From Helichrysum umbraculigerum (taxonomy: Eukaryota > Streptophyta > Magnoliopsida > Asterales > Asteraceae), in contig CATIUR010000004.1 in NCBI GenBank assembly GCA_949592205.1, positions 8,931,001 through 8,995,000 of the forward strand: DNA of 64,000 bases, given 5' to 3'. Of this stretch, positions 23,789 to 36,922 are shown piece by piece; positions within the stretch are counted from its first letter, which is position 1; each line of letters begins with the position of its first letter. The position numbers and the translations under genes were made by a program. The notes below the pieces were generated by a model that saw nothing but the letters and a program-made list of their open reading frames with translations, was not told the DNA's origin and did no database searches.

Positions 23789-24935
23789 TTACGTAGTACT
23801 TAATTGTGTATAGTTGGAAAATATATATATGGTGAATTAAAGTACATTGTCGTTTTAGTTTGTGGTGTATCACAGACGGTTTATGGCCACACGAGTTACC
23901 TGAATGCCAGTAAGGAAAATAGCAAATTTAGATTGTGAGTATACCAAGTGTTTCACAAGTTATTACCTTTTTTTTTTTTACTTTTATTTTTGGAATAAAT
24001 AATCCACACATGTAATGAATATTATATATATTTTTATTTTACTTTAATGAAGGGTGATTGATATCTACATGTTTTGTTTTTCCTTTTCTTAAAGTTTTTT
24101 ATTCAATTTGTAGTTTTATCATAAATGTATAAGGTGGTATATTAATGAATCAAAAGTTTCATTGAGTGAATGATATAATGAATAAGCAACTAACCTGCAA
24201 CTTAATCAAAGACATATGTATATAGGTATGAGAAATTGTTAATCGATAATCGAAGTAGCGGTATGAGAGTAATCTTTCAGCTTAAAGGTTGGAGATTCAA
24301 TCCTCATGTAAGGCAATGAGTTGTAATTACTCGTGACGGTTTACATAGTATGTGCGGTTTAGCATTCTAAATAAAAAAATTGTTATTAGATATATTATTT
24401 GTTAAACTCGTCATAAGATATTAAATAAGCCACTAGATTTTTTTTTTTTTTTAAATAATAAACCTTATTTGATGAAATGAAAGTGACCGTAACTCGGTAC
24501 ATATATTAACTCGATCGTGAACAAACATAATCTATATGAATTAGATAAGATTAGATTAGATACTATGTATTAACTTTAATTATTGAATTATTAATTAAAA
24601 CTTTTAGGTTAAGAAAAGTTAGTTAACTTGGGACAATTGACAATGAAGATTATGACATGCGGACTTAAAAATTACCTATAATTTCAGAAAAAGAAAAAAG
24701 TTTGGAAAATTATCGTGATTGAATAAATACATTGTGTTTGATAAAAAAAAAATATAAATACATTGTGGAAATTACAAAATAAATGTTAAATATCAAATAA
24801 ATAATACAATCAATTAAAAACAATTATGTAGGTGAGTTTTAGGTTTGTTACTAGTTAGTACCTACTATAGAGGCCATTTATTGTGTATGATAAATGCTCC
24901 CTACAATAAATTGTTCATGTGCTTGCCTACTTTTA
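23789..24935. other. CYP86A 3' flank and intergenic sequence
   Basis: AT-rich. The first about 250 bases should hold the 3' UTR and polyadenylation site (aataaat near 23994). No other gene or repeat was recognised. Confidence 0.5.
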
Positions 24936-24949
24936 TAGATATTAAAAGA

Positions 24950-25845
24950 TGGGAAGGAGGGAAGTGATTCTCAGCCACACATTCTGGTCAACTCAAAAGT
25001 CAACGCGGTGGCATTTTTGTAAATAACTTAAAATCACCTCCCAGGCTCATAAACATGCATTTCAAAAGCATGTTAATCAAAATCAAATTTTCAACACGTT
25101 AACATGCATTTTAAAAGCATGTTAATCAAAGTTACAATTTAAACATTCATTTAAGGTGAATATTAGCTCATATTGTTATTATTGTATAATAACTCATATT
25201 CATTATGAATGCATGTTAACATCTCATTGAATTTTTAACATTCATTCATGATGAATATTAACTTATATCATGCTGATGAACATCATAACATTCATTTATA
25301 ATGCATATAAGCTCATATATATTGTGATACATTGATGAACGTTATGTTATTATGTTCAACATGTATAATAACTTATATAAGGTAAAAAACAACAAAAATG
25401 AATGTTTAAGAATCTTTATTGTAATTTTGATTAACATGATTCGCAAATGCATGTTAACCTTCTGAAATTTACATTTTTGAAATTCAATGATGAATGGCGA
25501 TTATAATACAATTAATTTCTCGTTTATAAGTTTTGAATTACGAAATTCGTTTAATTTTATTGTTTTCATTGAAAAATAAAATATTTCACAAAAACCCAAA
25601 AGTTACACCCAAACTTTAATATTTTTGATGAATATGTATAACGAGGAATTGATGATCTAAATGAACGCGATTGATGAATTCGAATTTTATAATGTTTCTG
25701 ATTGATGAATCAATGAAAAGCATACTTTAATTTGGGTTTTTTAACAAAAATTGATGAAGTGTGTAGGAAAAAAGTGGGGAGGAAATGGGTGGCTGAGAGT
25801 TGCTTCCCTCCTTCCCTCAAATTTAGTACTTCCCTCTTGATCATT
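24950..25845. mobile_element. Non-autonomous element with GGGAAGGAGGGAAG-type TIRs
   Basis: The left block gggaaggagggaag-tgattctcagccac (from about 24952) is inverted at 25786-25818 (gtggctgagagttgcttccctccttccctc). The interior has two direct copies of catgcattt-aaaagcatgttaatcaaa (about 25054 and 25105). It also has several aacattcattyatgatgaatatt-type inverted units. The outer limits are uncertain because the TIRs fade before the flanks and the right flank is a microsatellite. It resembles the 18250-19777 element in arm composition. Confidence 0.6.
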
Positions 25846-25846
25846 C

Positions 25847-25850
<4 letters not shown>

Positions 25851-25909
<59 letters not shown>
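25851..25909. repeat. (TA)n microsatellite
   Basis: About 29 uninterrupted TA units. Confidence 0.95.
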
Positions 25910-25912
<3 letters not shown>

Positions 25913-27510
25913 TATGTCTCCAAAAAGATAGATAGATATAGTAATATTGTTAACCGAAATTTCAACAAGTAGAAAATCATTAATTCTACAAACAATAAAT
26001 AAATATTAACATAAGATGATCATTATTTTATATGGGCATATGTTAATTAAATCGACGATCACTAAGGCTGCGAACTCAGGGGCGGTTACTCGTATCAGGG
26101 GAATAACCGTTAGTGAAGATGATCGGGTGGGCACAGTGGATCCGTCAGTGATTCCACAACTGCCTTTCAAAAATATATATATATATTCTGACTTATTAAA
26201 TAAAATATTTAGTTAAATTATAAATTAAATCATTACTCTTTGTACTTTCTTTTTACACAAAGAAAAACACAGTGTTATAGATTAAACTACTTAATTTATT
26301 AATTTAAAAGTGCATGGAGATCGACCTCTTTTTCTCCGATCTTAATTTTATGTCACTCTATCGATATCACCTTTCTTGCAAGCAACTACATATAAAATAT
26401 ACACACTTCGAGAATAATTTGATTTCTTGTATGCTTGACGATAATAAAATATGTTTATTCTTCTTGTAATTGTTTTTCTCATAATAATACACTCAAGATC
26501 TCCTTGACACATTTTATAAACATATCCTTCATGTAACCAGTTTTCACAAATCTATATTTCATTGAAACTAAGTTTACAACATAAGTGCTCATTCACTACG
26601 GTGGACTGAAGAACTAAACAACCGAAATGTCAAATTAGTGTCACGCGTGCACTTCTTCAAAAATGATGAACAATGCTGATACTATATAAAGAACAACTTT
26701 TGGGTCTCATATTTACAAATAATACATTAATTATATATCCAACACATATTATAAAATATAAAAAAAAAAAGGTGCATCACCTCTCGGTCTTAGTCCGTCT
26801 CTTGCAGGACAGAAGCAAGACGGACCAAAGAAGCGTTGTACCAACGGTGTCATTCTAAGAAGCAACAAAGACGGACGAAAGAATCAATGATTGGGAGTGG
26901 TCATTGTTTATAAGTTCATGGAAAACAATTTACAATTTATATATGCAAAAGTTTTTATAATACAACACATTAAATTAAACCACACATTACATACTTAACT
27001 ATAGAGTCATTAGCATAAGTACAATACGGGAGTAACTGTTATTAAACTCTGTTTGAACTTAATTAAGATCAATAATTTGTTGTAGCTACAGATTGAATTA
27101 TTTATAGTCCCTAGCTATCTTTTGAAATAATATACTCCGTATATGTGTACGTACATACTTGTCATTTTGATAGAAAAGAAAGTACGTACGTACTTACTTG
27201 TCATTATATTGTCATCATTTTACGATTTTAAATGAAACTAGCAGTCGATTCATAGTTTTCATGATGTTATAACGTGTTTGTCCATATCACGAAAACGCTA
27301 TGATGCGACATATGGTATTTCACTCATTGCAATAATACCACGGAACCATGGTTTATATTTATAGAATATGTACGTACTTTGTCTTTTCGTGCTTTGCAGT
27401 GATTGGATGAACATTTTGTATGAATACTTGAATACAAAAATTTATCTACGATACTTTTGTATGCAAATTTAAATACGAAAATAATATCATATTGTTATTT
27501 CACATGGTTT
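25910..27510. other. Intergenic, no gene recognised
   Basis: AT-rich. Two GC-richer islands stand out: 26045-26165 (caggggcggttactcgtatc, cagtggatccgtcagtgatt) and 26770-26875 (several gacgga motifs in both orientations). Both look like relics of repeats, but I could not define ends or a family. An ACTCCGTA motif occurs at 27134. Confidence 0.45.
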
Positions 27511-27576
27511 TATCAGCAAAAGCAACCCACCCAAATACTTACATGTAAGTATTTGGGTGGGTTGCTTTTGCTGATA
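27511..27576. repeat. 66-bp perfect palindrome
   Basis: The left half (tatcagcaaaagcaacccac..., 27511-27543) is followed without spacer by its exact reverse complement (27544-27576). The centre is acatgt. There are no mismatches. Confidence 0.97.
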
Positions 27577-27756
27577 GAGATATGTTACATCCACACAATT
27601 TTTAAAAAATAAGTTTCACAAAATGACATGGCACATGTCATCAACCAATCAAATTCATTTGTAAATTTCCACTTATCATTCTCTTCCTTCAATTTATTGG
27701 TCCACATCATTTTGTGGACAATTTTTTGTAAAATTTATGTGAACATATCATTTCTC
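27577..27756. mobile_element. ~180-bp MITE
   Basis: The left end gagatatgttacatccacac and the right end tgtgaacatatcatttctc are inverted. Inner blocks (cacaaaatgacatgg / ccacatcattttgtgg) pair as well. It abuts the palindrome at 27511-27576 directly. No TSD could be assigned. Confidence 0.6.
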
Positions 27757-29989
27757 TTTGTTTTTTTAGCCGTGGTTTCGGCTTCAACTTTGGATGTGTT
27801 AAGTTGACGGAAGCTAATTAAGAGAAGGAGTGCACGAGGTTCATAGTTTTAGGAGGAGATGAGTGTAAAAGATTACAAATAAATTATATATTTTAACGTA
27901 GATAAAATAAATTAGACATGAAACATACAATATTAGCTTTGTAGCAAACCCACCAAATATGAAAGGTATGAGAAACCCATACCAATCTACTTTGATAGCC
28001 ATTCCCATGCATCATGATTCCTACCTAATATTTAACCAAACACACCCTATATTTTAGGTTGGGTAGAAAACAAAACCCTCATCTAAAGATCACATGGCCA
28101 TTTGGCCCATTTGATATTGTTTCATTAATTCATAATTTCATATGGTGAGTTATGGGCCACTTGTTTTACAGCCGAAAATGTAGATTTCAACAATTAAACT
28201 CATAGATATATATAGTAATATAGAGGGCGATGACATTTCCATCATCATATTTGATAAATTCACTAACAATATGTATTAAGGGTTGTATTGTACTGATAAA
28301 TAAAATGCATATTGATGGTGGATCCATCTAAGTGGTGGAGGAATTATCTTCAATGCAAATCTACCCGTTAATTACCAAATAAGTCAAGAATCTCTATATA
28401 GTTTTTGTTGGAATAATTGGGTTACAAGTGTATTTTCTTCAAACTTTGGACCCATATATTTATATTTATAGTCATCTATAATATTCACAAATAATAATAT
28501 TCATATAGTTGCATAGACCTAGCTTGACAATGGCTTCATTTTGATATATTATATGTTCGATGAGGTGAATGAAATATCGAATCTCAAAAAGAGATTGATG
28601 CATGGAACAAAGGGTGTTCACCCACCCTACTAACAATTCCATAATGTAGACAAGGTCCATACTGCAGAACAGCAGAAGTGCATAGAAGGCCCGTACAACA
28701 GACAAAGGGCTATACTCCAGTATGCATACGACACCCAAAGACCCAACTAGCAGACTGGTTGGGTAGCAATTTTGACTCAATTGACAGCAGTTGGGTTGGG
28801 TGACAATTCTAACCCATTTGACCTGACACATTTCAGTTAAGAGTTTGAATTCAAAGAATTTGTAGGTGACGGAGCTTAATTATTATCACATATTCAATCT
28901 TTGAGTTTAATGGGTTTAGAGGTCTAGACTCTAGATAATGGTTCAGTTTTGTCTTTGCCATATATATACAACACCACCTCCACAAGTTAGAAAAGATCAC
29001 CAACACTGCTGTCATACAGATGTAATATACACTGCAATTTTAGGCAAGTGATCATCAACTCCAGCAAGACGTTTCTCCAGCCGCCGTACCCTGGGAAACC
29101 GACTCGGATATGTTTTAAAGGAGTTGTGGTCAACACAAGCTCCAGCAACTCATTCTAATTTCTGCTTCATCTTGTCCATTTCTGTTTTATTTCCATTATA
29201 GTACTATATGTATTTGCAACTGTAATTCTTATTCGCATACGTAACATACTCCAACAATGTCTATAATCGGAAAACTAGATTCAGGAATGTGAATTACGGA
29301 TAGCTTCATAAAGAAACATTATTCCCAACCAGTTAGGCAATTAGATAATGAACAAAATAAGTAGACATGAACTACATATACAAAATATCAACAAACAACA
29401 ATATATATGTTATTAGACACATCTTGGAGTACCATACAATCCTGTTCTCGACAAGTAACGCAGAGTTCGACAACTTGTACAAAGCTCCCATGAGCATTAC
29501 TACACAAGCTTGACCCAGAACTCCATATGCAATATAGTACTATATTAGTATGGACAAACTAACTTAGCAGTTAGCACCTCAACTGTATCCACAAGGTACA
29601 AAGACCACTGAACGCTTTCTAGAGGAAAAATATGTACGAATAAGACCTAAATTAACTTAAGAATGCTATATTGCGATGCGGTTAATATAGAGTAGAATCA
29701 TTTATGATTCTGTTAATTGGGACTATCATGCTACTAATAATGTATAACTGAATTCATCAAACACATGATAAGAATTCCAACAATGAGCGTAAACATTTGC
29801 AAACTAATCATCACGTAGATATATGTATACTTATCATTCCTAACAGATTCAAGATTATAAGTTATGAGCTAAGACGTTGATATCAAGCTCCTACACATTT
29901 GAGTACAAATTAATAGAGTCTTTGAAGAATTGGATAATGTACACAAACAACAATCAATAGCTTAGTGGCATTGAAATAAAAAAAAATGA
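27757..29989. other. Intergenic, 3' of the BTB gene; one possible relic exon
   Basis: No complete gene is seen. A GC-richer block at about 29040-29170 reads on the plus strand SSTPARRFSSRRTLGN, then RLGYVLKELWSTQAPAT, and ends at a TAA near 29157. It could be a relic C-terminal exon, but I do not recognise it. Reading frames in 28470-28830 lack family features. Confidence 0.4.
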
Positions 29990-31390
29990 TCAAAATTTTC
30001 TTACAGAGCTTTGCCAAACCTCGACGCATTGCTGATCTTTCCTGGTAACAAACATCTTGTTTCCTCCAAACCCAAGATTCGTGATCCTATTTCCTCCAAT
30101 GTCCTTCGATCTGCCCAACACATTCTTCTTAAACACTCTATCTTCTTTCACATTTTTACCCGTCGTCGATGAACCCATCAAAACCTCAGACCACAGCTCC
30201 AATTCACCTTCTTTACTACAAAATACTTGATTTCCATGGTTTTCTATCTTGCAACCAAACCCTTCTCTCTTCACATTTGATAATTTTCTAGAATCACCAA
30301 GACAATTCCAACATACGTTGGGAGACATGTTCCTAAAATCAATGTAAGAAACCTCCCCTGAGTTTATACCAACCTTGAAAACAGCTGAAAGGGTATCCGA
30401 TGCTGTAATATCCGAAAAACAATCGGCTTTTTCTTTGATTTCTGAAACAAGATTTCCAGACCGTATATCCCAAAACTTGATGTTTCCTGAAATCCCAGAT
30501 GGTCCACTATGAGACCCAGAAGCCATTAACAGATTAAGACTTGGAATCCAATTCAATTTTGTCGATGGAATTGCGGAATCAAGATCCGCTCCAAAGATTT
30601 CATTATGCCCAATTTCGCTTACAACTTTAAAGCTATCATTGAGATCATATACCAAAATAGAGTTCGAATTCCTACGACTTGATTCAAAGCTAGTGAATAA
30701 TAGCTCTGGGGAGGTACCAATTGCTTGAACAGTTGAACCAGATTTGGTCACATTTTCCCAATTTAAAGTCTGTCTAACAGAACCTAAATCAAGATCGATA
30801 ATTTGCAACCCACAGAAATCAGTGGCACCAGCTGCAACAATATTAGGTGATAAAGCTAATAAAGAATCAATAGCTGAAAATTGGGTCAAAGTAGTTGACT
30901 TTCTTTGTAAAGACCAATCAAAAGATGTAATTTTGCTTCCATGAGAAACATGAACTGACCCATTCGGTGTCGTAGCAATTGCAGAAGTTGAGTCTCTACC
31001 GCTCAGAGGCAAAATCATCGACTTTTCAAGGTCAAAAGGTTCAAATTGAGATGGGTTTGATTGAGATTGAACAAGAAGACTTTCAACCCCATAAAATTTT
31101 GCTTCAAAAACAATATCTTGAATTTCAAAGGTTTTAGCTTTCGACGGCAGATTCCCAGTTCTTAAAAGAGACAACAGAATTGAGAACAATTCAGGGTCTC
31201 TATCGATAAATGGGATGCTGTTTTGTTCAGAAGAAGAATTGAAAAGATTTGAGAAAAGGGTATTGGACCCAGCTAGGGTTAGGGTTTGTATGGTGGTTTG
31301 AAACAGCTGACCACCCACATCAATGGTGACTATGTTTAGTTTGTTGAAATCTTGAGGATTCTTGGGGATCCCAAAAGGTGGCATCTTCAT
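29990..31390 (-). CDS. BTB/POZ (T1-type) protein with WD40/YVTN-like C-terminus
   Basis: An intronless gene of 466 residues from ATG 31388-31390 (MKMPPFGIPKNP) to TGA 29990-29992. Residues about 20-100 form a potassium-channel-tetramerisation-type BTB domain (VTIDVGGQLFQTT, LFSNLF, PFIDRDPELFSILLSLLRTG). The remainder has beta-propeller-like repeats (ATTPNGSVHVSHG, NIKFWDIRSGNLVSEI, ELELWSEVL, CVEVWQSS). Proteins of this layout may act as substrate adaptors of CUL3 ubiquitin ligases; that role is inferred from the BTB fold. The layout and length match Arabidopsis At5g41330 and paralogues. That gene sits beside UBC4, as this one sits about 2.1 kb from a UBC4-type E2 on the same strand. A preceding TTG codon is in frame but is not a start. 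No break is seen. Confidence 0.9.
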   Translation of the reverse strand: MKMPPFGIPKNPQDFNKLNIVTIDVGGQLFQTTIQTLTLAGSNTLFSNLFNSSSEQNSIPFIDRDPELFSILLSLLRTGNLPSKAKTFEIQDIVFEAKFYGVESLLVQSQSNPSQFEPFDLEKSMILPLSGRDSTSAIATTPNGSVHVSHGSKITSFDWSLQRKSTTLTQFSAIDSLLALSPNIVAAGATDFCGLQIIDLDLGSVRQTLNWENVTKSGSTVQAIGTSPELLFTSFESSRRNSNSILVYDLNDSFKVVSEIGHNEIFGADLDSAIPSTKLNWIPSLNLLMASGSHSGPSGISGNIKFWDIRSGNLVSEIKEKADCFSDITASDTLSAVFKVGINSGEVSYIDFRNMSPNVCWNCLGDSRKLSNVKREGFGCKIENHGNQVFCSKEGELELWSEVLMGSSTTGKNVKEDRVFKKNVLGRSKDIGGNRITNLGFGGNKMFVTRKDQQCVEVWQSSVRKF

Positions 31391-33494
31391 CAAGAATTGT
31401 AAGGAATTTGTGAGAAAGATGGAAGCTTTTTGAATAGTACAGTTTGATGGTTATGAAGGGGGTTTAATGGTGGGTCAACTATGGTGGGTAGTTGGTTGTT
31501 ATTTTATCTAGGGTTTTGAAGGAAGCCAAGCTGGATTGGATGATGAAAGTCTTTAACTGTTTTTGTTTCAACGCAAAAGGAATCAAGACTCGGGACGGAG
31601 ACGTGGAATAACTTGAGCTGCAACAGAACATATTAGGTGTTAGGTACTGCAGTCCGGGTTGGCTGCAGTGTTGTACCTATTCAAGTTGGGGACCCCAACA
31701 GAATATGCTAATCGAACCGGTTACAAAAACAAATAAGTAGTTCGCATCTTTGAATGCCAATCTAAATAATTTTGAAGATTTATATATAAAAAAAAAATCC
31801 GTTTAAGAAAAATATAATATTAATTTTGAAGAATAAATTATCAGGCTAGTTTCGGTCACGGTCTGGTCTGAATGTTTCATCACAAACTAGACCTAACCTA
31901 AACTGATACCCATATTTAAAACCATCTTTGAACAAAACAAAGTAGAGAACCAAGTGAAAGTCGGTCTCATAGGAGATCCATAATCGAGAGCTGAAATCTA
32001 TATAACTGATGATTATATGTATTTAATCAATTTCTCATGGCGCTTTGTACAGGAATTCAGATCAAACATATAATCAGATTCGAAGCAGACTCACATCTCC
32101 AAACTAGTTAAAATGCTCAGAGGCCACGCTAAGCTCCAAAACTATCTTATGCTCAAGGCATTTTATACTCCAGAGTAAAAGGCAGTTACGACAACATATG
32201 CAAGGAAATTGTGGCTGTCATTGGCTATAATGCATGTAACGTTCTGTGTACCACCACGATATATGCAAGGAAATTGTGGCACCATCGTACGGCTTTGTTC
32301 TTGGCATTTATAAGAGGACTTTATAGAAGGTCATCCATCTTGGAATATCTTAGCCTTGTTGTCTTGACTCATAGAATGGCAGACGTAAATAGAGCTTTTG
32401 CACATTTAGTTAATCCATGAACTTCATCTATACATCTAAACTGGAAAAACGCATTGCATATTGCAAGTCCCAAGATATGCATATGAACTCATCCAAACAT
32501 GTTAGTTGCAAAACCAATTGTTCCTGCCCATATAAATAACATCAAGAGTTTATAATAACAGGAAACGGCATAAAATATTGAAGGGCAACCCATCGTGACT
32601 CATTAACCACCAAACCAAACCAATTCAACCCACCCCGTCGCCTATTGTGCCCAGTTACAGCTGCAGACACCCATACACTAGTTCCATAATCTGCATCAAG
32701 GTATCCACAAAATGATGCTTTCATCCCCAAATTGCTCACTTATTCTACACTAAATCCCCATCTGTCAAATTTGATTAAGATGCATGTAACAAACCACCTG
32801 ATAATGGTAGAGAATCTAAAGCTATTGGACCAGACTACGACTTACAAAGTCATTGGACCAGTTATAAATCAGAATTTGTAAGCTTAAAAATAAGCTCTAC
32901 TGTGGTGTTAAGTTAAGATCTGTAGTAATTTGGACTTTGGATCTAGTGTGTGACAAGTGGTATCATATGAGTCGCCCCTTAAAGAGTAGCAAGTGTGTAG
33001 GGGAACGGTTTAGATGATTCATCTACTAGGATTGTAATGGGTGCGTAGGGCCCGACGAGTACGTTAGGAGCTTAGGTGAGGAAGTTTGCAACAAACCCAC
33101 GCACTATATTGGAGAATGCCAATTAAGACCCTTATAAATCTAGAACTAAAGTTGACTAAGTTGTAAGCTATAAATCTAGAACTATAGTTGACAAGTTGTA
33201 AGCTACTAATAACTTCCAGTATGCTTCTAAGTTGGGATCTAAAGTTACTGGGCTACACTAAGGCTTCGGATTTAGGCTATGGCGAATAATTTAATTCTCA
33301 TGCCAAATCAGTTCCCAGAAACACCACAACATTTTATACGAAACTTTTAGATAAATCAGATATAAACAACAAAGATTACAGAAGAAACAAGTCTTTACAA
33401 GAATTATTGGAGCAAATGTCCCTTTGAAAAGGGCTAAATGTTTTAACTTAAAAGACTAGTTATGATGTACATACGGACATTGACACGACCGCAC
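31391..33494. other. Spacer between the E2 and BTB genes
   Basis: Should contain the BTB promoter and 5' leader (about 31391-31620, no clear TATA box) and the E2 3' UTR (about 33300-33494). A short direct repeat, atatgcaaggaaattgtgg, occurs at about 32197 and 32261. No additional gene was recognised. Confidence 0.5.
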
Positions 33495-36138
33495 TCAAGG
33501 GTCGGCTTTTCCAGCCACTTCTTCATCACTAGAAGCGTATTCGGCTTCACTCAGTTCCTCATCACTGGATTTTTCTTCCGGCACAGCCCCAGCATCCTCT
33601 GGCTTTGCATATCTTTCACAATACTCTAAAAAGAGAAAAAAAGGGAAGCGTTTATATACACATACTGATGTGGCTTTACAGATTATATTTTTAATTATAT
33701 TATAAATATTTTTTCAAGTTAAAGGAGTGCATTCTCTTACATAATGAAATCTTATGAACGTCTAATTTTGGATCATATAAACGGATTTGTTTGATCACCA
33801 ATTATGTAGAACTTAGTCGTACTTATGAATTACGCTACAAGTGCTGTATGTATAATCAATAGGGGTCTACAAATAAGGTTCAAACAGCTAAATTGGTTTG
33901 CCATAGTGTTTTGAATCAACTGCAATGTAGTTATGTAGGTTGACCAATCTTACGTACAAAACCAATATGTTTGAGCACATGATAAAGGCAAGTGGGATAA
34001 TTAGGTCTATCTAAGACAGTAAGACTTGTCTATCAGAAAGAAAGGCAGCATTACAACTTTACACTTGCTTATTGTTATGAACTATTTTGAGACGTTACGA
34101 CTTACGAGTGGTGAAAGAAGACTATAACTCTACAAGATAATAATAGCCAGTGTATTGTTGACTTGTCTTACACATAGTACAATAAATTACCCCTAAGACA
34201 ACACCTAGATAACTTATCGAAATTTTTTTCTAAAAAACCCCTCAAATAGATATCAATTTTAAAAGTACCTTTTACTTTTTGCTCATATGCAGTTCGGTCT
34301 CGCATCATCAGTGCTGCAGCATCTCCATTTAAGGGATCAGATGGGTTTGGATACAAAAGAAGCTGAGGAAGAAAAACTTCAAACACATTCACCAGATCTG
34401 CAAATCAGAATAAACTTCACTAATCACCAACAAAGTATAGAAACATTACATTATAATACATAATTAGACAAAGGAGAGGATAGAGGATGGTAAAAAGATG
34501 ATTTACCGAACATTGGACTCCATGTCTGATTGATAACATCTAAACAAACGGATCCTGACCTGCAAAGTACTCGTATTTGTCATAATAAGAATGACGAAAT
34601 AGAGATAAATCTATTGTATGTAAAGCTAAAGCTCACATTTCATCAACATTTGGATGGTAAATTTTGTTGATAAATCCAATTGAAGGAGATTTATATGGAT
34701 AAGCATCAGGCAGCTCCACCCTTATTCTCCAAACACCTCCATGATACGGGCCTGTCACACCAAAATTTGCAATGTTCAACATTCATGTTAGGATTACATA
34801 TTAGACACATATTGTGATGGTAAAATTCCCACTTTCCATATAAAAACTTCTGCAACACAAGATATATTCATTTATATCAATTGCAATACAATTCGTATGG
34901 GAGTGTTTTATTGCGTTTTGTTAGTGATTATATGATACAGAATTTTCATAATAAAGGACTGCAGGAGTTGGTGTTTAGTTGTGACAGTCACATAGTCAGT
35001 CATCTAACTGTTTAGCAATTCTTATTTAATGATTTACATGTACAATGAATGTAAAATGATCTAGAAAATTACAATGAACATTATTTAACCCCTAGCCAAT
35101 GAGAGTATGAGACAATGAGAACAAGTTTCACTAACCCAACTACCAGAAATTGAAGATCAATGACTTGAAAATGCAATGATCCGATAATCATACAAAAACA
35201 AAATGTCAAGTTGTCAACCACCCCCTTAATCTTAAAACCGATAAGTTGACTTGTCAAGTAACACATGCACACAAGAAAAACCGTACTAAGCCAACTGACA
35301 ACAATTCACGATTGTGTGAGCACTAGGATTGATAGTCACACACAATGTGTACATGACTTAACAGAAAGACACAATATCTACATGGTTCACCAATTTGCTT
35401 ACATTACCTTGGTTGCTAATAGAATGGCAAAAATGTCATCTTAAATGCCATTTCGACATAACCTTCTTCTTTTTTGTTCTCAGAAATACTTCCCGAATTT
35501 TCTAAATCAAACTCTGTATCCAACAATTGAAATCCATTTTGCATAAACAAAAATCTTGTACCAAACAACAGTTATGTGAAGTGTAAAATGACTCAAAGGT
35601 ACCCACATTTACAAGCCCAAATCATTGCGAATTTCGATAAGTGAACTCAAAATGTGGAACAGATGTGACACAATATAAACCCTAAACCAAGAACAGAAAA
35701 GCCATAAATTCATAAATATAAGTTCAACTTAACCTACACCAAGAACACTATATGAGCTACATGTCAAATGCAACATAATGATTACATTTTTATAATCTAC
35801 TTTTTGTTCAGACAAATACCCACAACGAAATTAAATAAATTGACACACATATATAACTAAAAATGATAAAGAAATTGAAGAGAAAAAAAAAGATATAAAA
35901 AACGTACTGTCTTTAGGTCCATGAAACTGAACATAAAACTCTTGAAAACCATCATTGATCATCTCCACTTTATAATCACCCATCATCCTAATCCACAAAA
36001 TTAACCACAAAAAAGGTTAATACTCTTGAAATCTTGAACAAATCTTTAAACCCCAGAATAATTTTAAAAAATTGAAATAATTAAGAGTTATTACAGCTTC
36101 ATCAAATCCATCTCCCTACGTTTGCTTGGAGAAGACAT
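33495..36138 (-). CDS. UBC4-like: Ubiquitin-conjugating enzyme E2, UBC4/5/6 type
   Basis: Six exons on the minus strand: 36095-36138, 35908-35987, 34637-34751, 34507-34559, 34269-34397 and 33495-33625. All introns are GT-AG and the phases fit. The 552-nt coding sequence gives 183 residues, beginning MSSPSKRREMDLMKLMMGDY. It carries ubiquitin on a thioester cysteine and passes it to E3-bound substrates. The UBC fold shows FHGPKDSPYHGGVWRIRVELP, the HPN motif (74-76) and catalytic C85 in SGSVCLD. The C-terminal tail is acidic and serine-rich (EEKSSDEELSEAEYASSDEE), characteristic of this plant group. Length and tail match Arabidopsis UBC4, UBC5 and UBC6 (183-187 residues). The intron after exon 2 is over 1.1 kb. 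It is closely related to yeast Ubc8-type E2s. It looks intact. Confidence 0.96.
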
Positions 36139-36406
36139 GATTATTTCTTGTTTTGAAGTGAATTAATAAATTGTTTTGGGGAGATTGAAAGATGTTATAA
36201 TTAGAGAGTGAGTTTATGGGTGGTGGGTGGCGTGCGGGTAAAGGAGATAGATAGAAAGAAAGAAATCAGGATTCTTTGATTGATTTGATAAAAATATAAT
36301 AAAATTAGAAATACAGAGAGAGTGATAAAGAGAGAAAAAGAGAGGCGGTTCAGACAATCAGAGTTAATTGAGGTAGGACTCATGTACTTTAGATTCTCTT
36401 TTAATC

Positions 36407-36417
36407 CATATATATAA
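36407..36417 (-). promoter_or_regulatory. TATA-like element upstream of the E2 gene
   Basis: On the minus strand ctttatatata lies about 270 bases before the ATG. A CT-rich leader (ctctctttttctctct near 36325) follows, as is common in plant housekeeping genes. Confidence 0.5.
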
Positions 36418-36922
36418 AGAAGATATGATATTGTATCATCATCATCATTGTTAATACAAGGAGTTTTGTCGAAACGTTTTTGTTAAGGATTTTGAACATG
36501 CATAAAAATTTTTTGTACATTTATCAAAATTTAGGGAGTCAGAATAAATTCAAGTAGAGACAAAAAATTAGCTATGGTTTTGATGCAATATGTAATGCAT
36601 GTTTGAAGGTGTAAACGAAAGCCCTAAGAGCTTCCGTTATCAAATCCCAATATAAATAATCAACTGGTTCCATTTTACATGTTCTCAAACTTTATTACGG
36701 AGTATTTAGATTTAAGATATAGATTAGATAAATGGTAGTTGTATTCCTATATTCAAGGTAAGTTTGATTGAAATTTTTTTAAAAAAATGAATGATTGTGG
36801 AGAGTAACATTGAGAGATTAATGAGTTTTAACGTAGTTATTTTCGTACAAGTGGACGATTTCTTTTTCGGACACACAGAAATACTCCGTAATAATGTCAA
36901 CATGGGAAGGGTAGAGTATATG
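36418..36922. other. Intergenic, nothing recognised
   Basis: Upstream of the E2 promoter. AT-rich, with two ACTCCGTA-type motifs (36696 and 36883). Confidence 0.5.

Noticed and set aside
28472..28831. 119-codon open frame on the minus strand
   Set aside because: No recognisable motif, no promoter and AT-driven composition, so not reported as a gene.
31620..33480. Search for a gene between the BTB and E2 genes
   Set aside because: Open frames near 32211-32420 and 32542-32739 have no family features. The latter contains ordinary 3' flank sequence.
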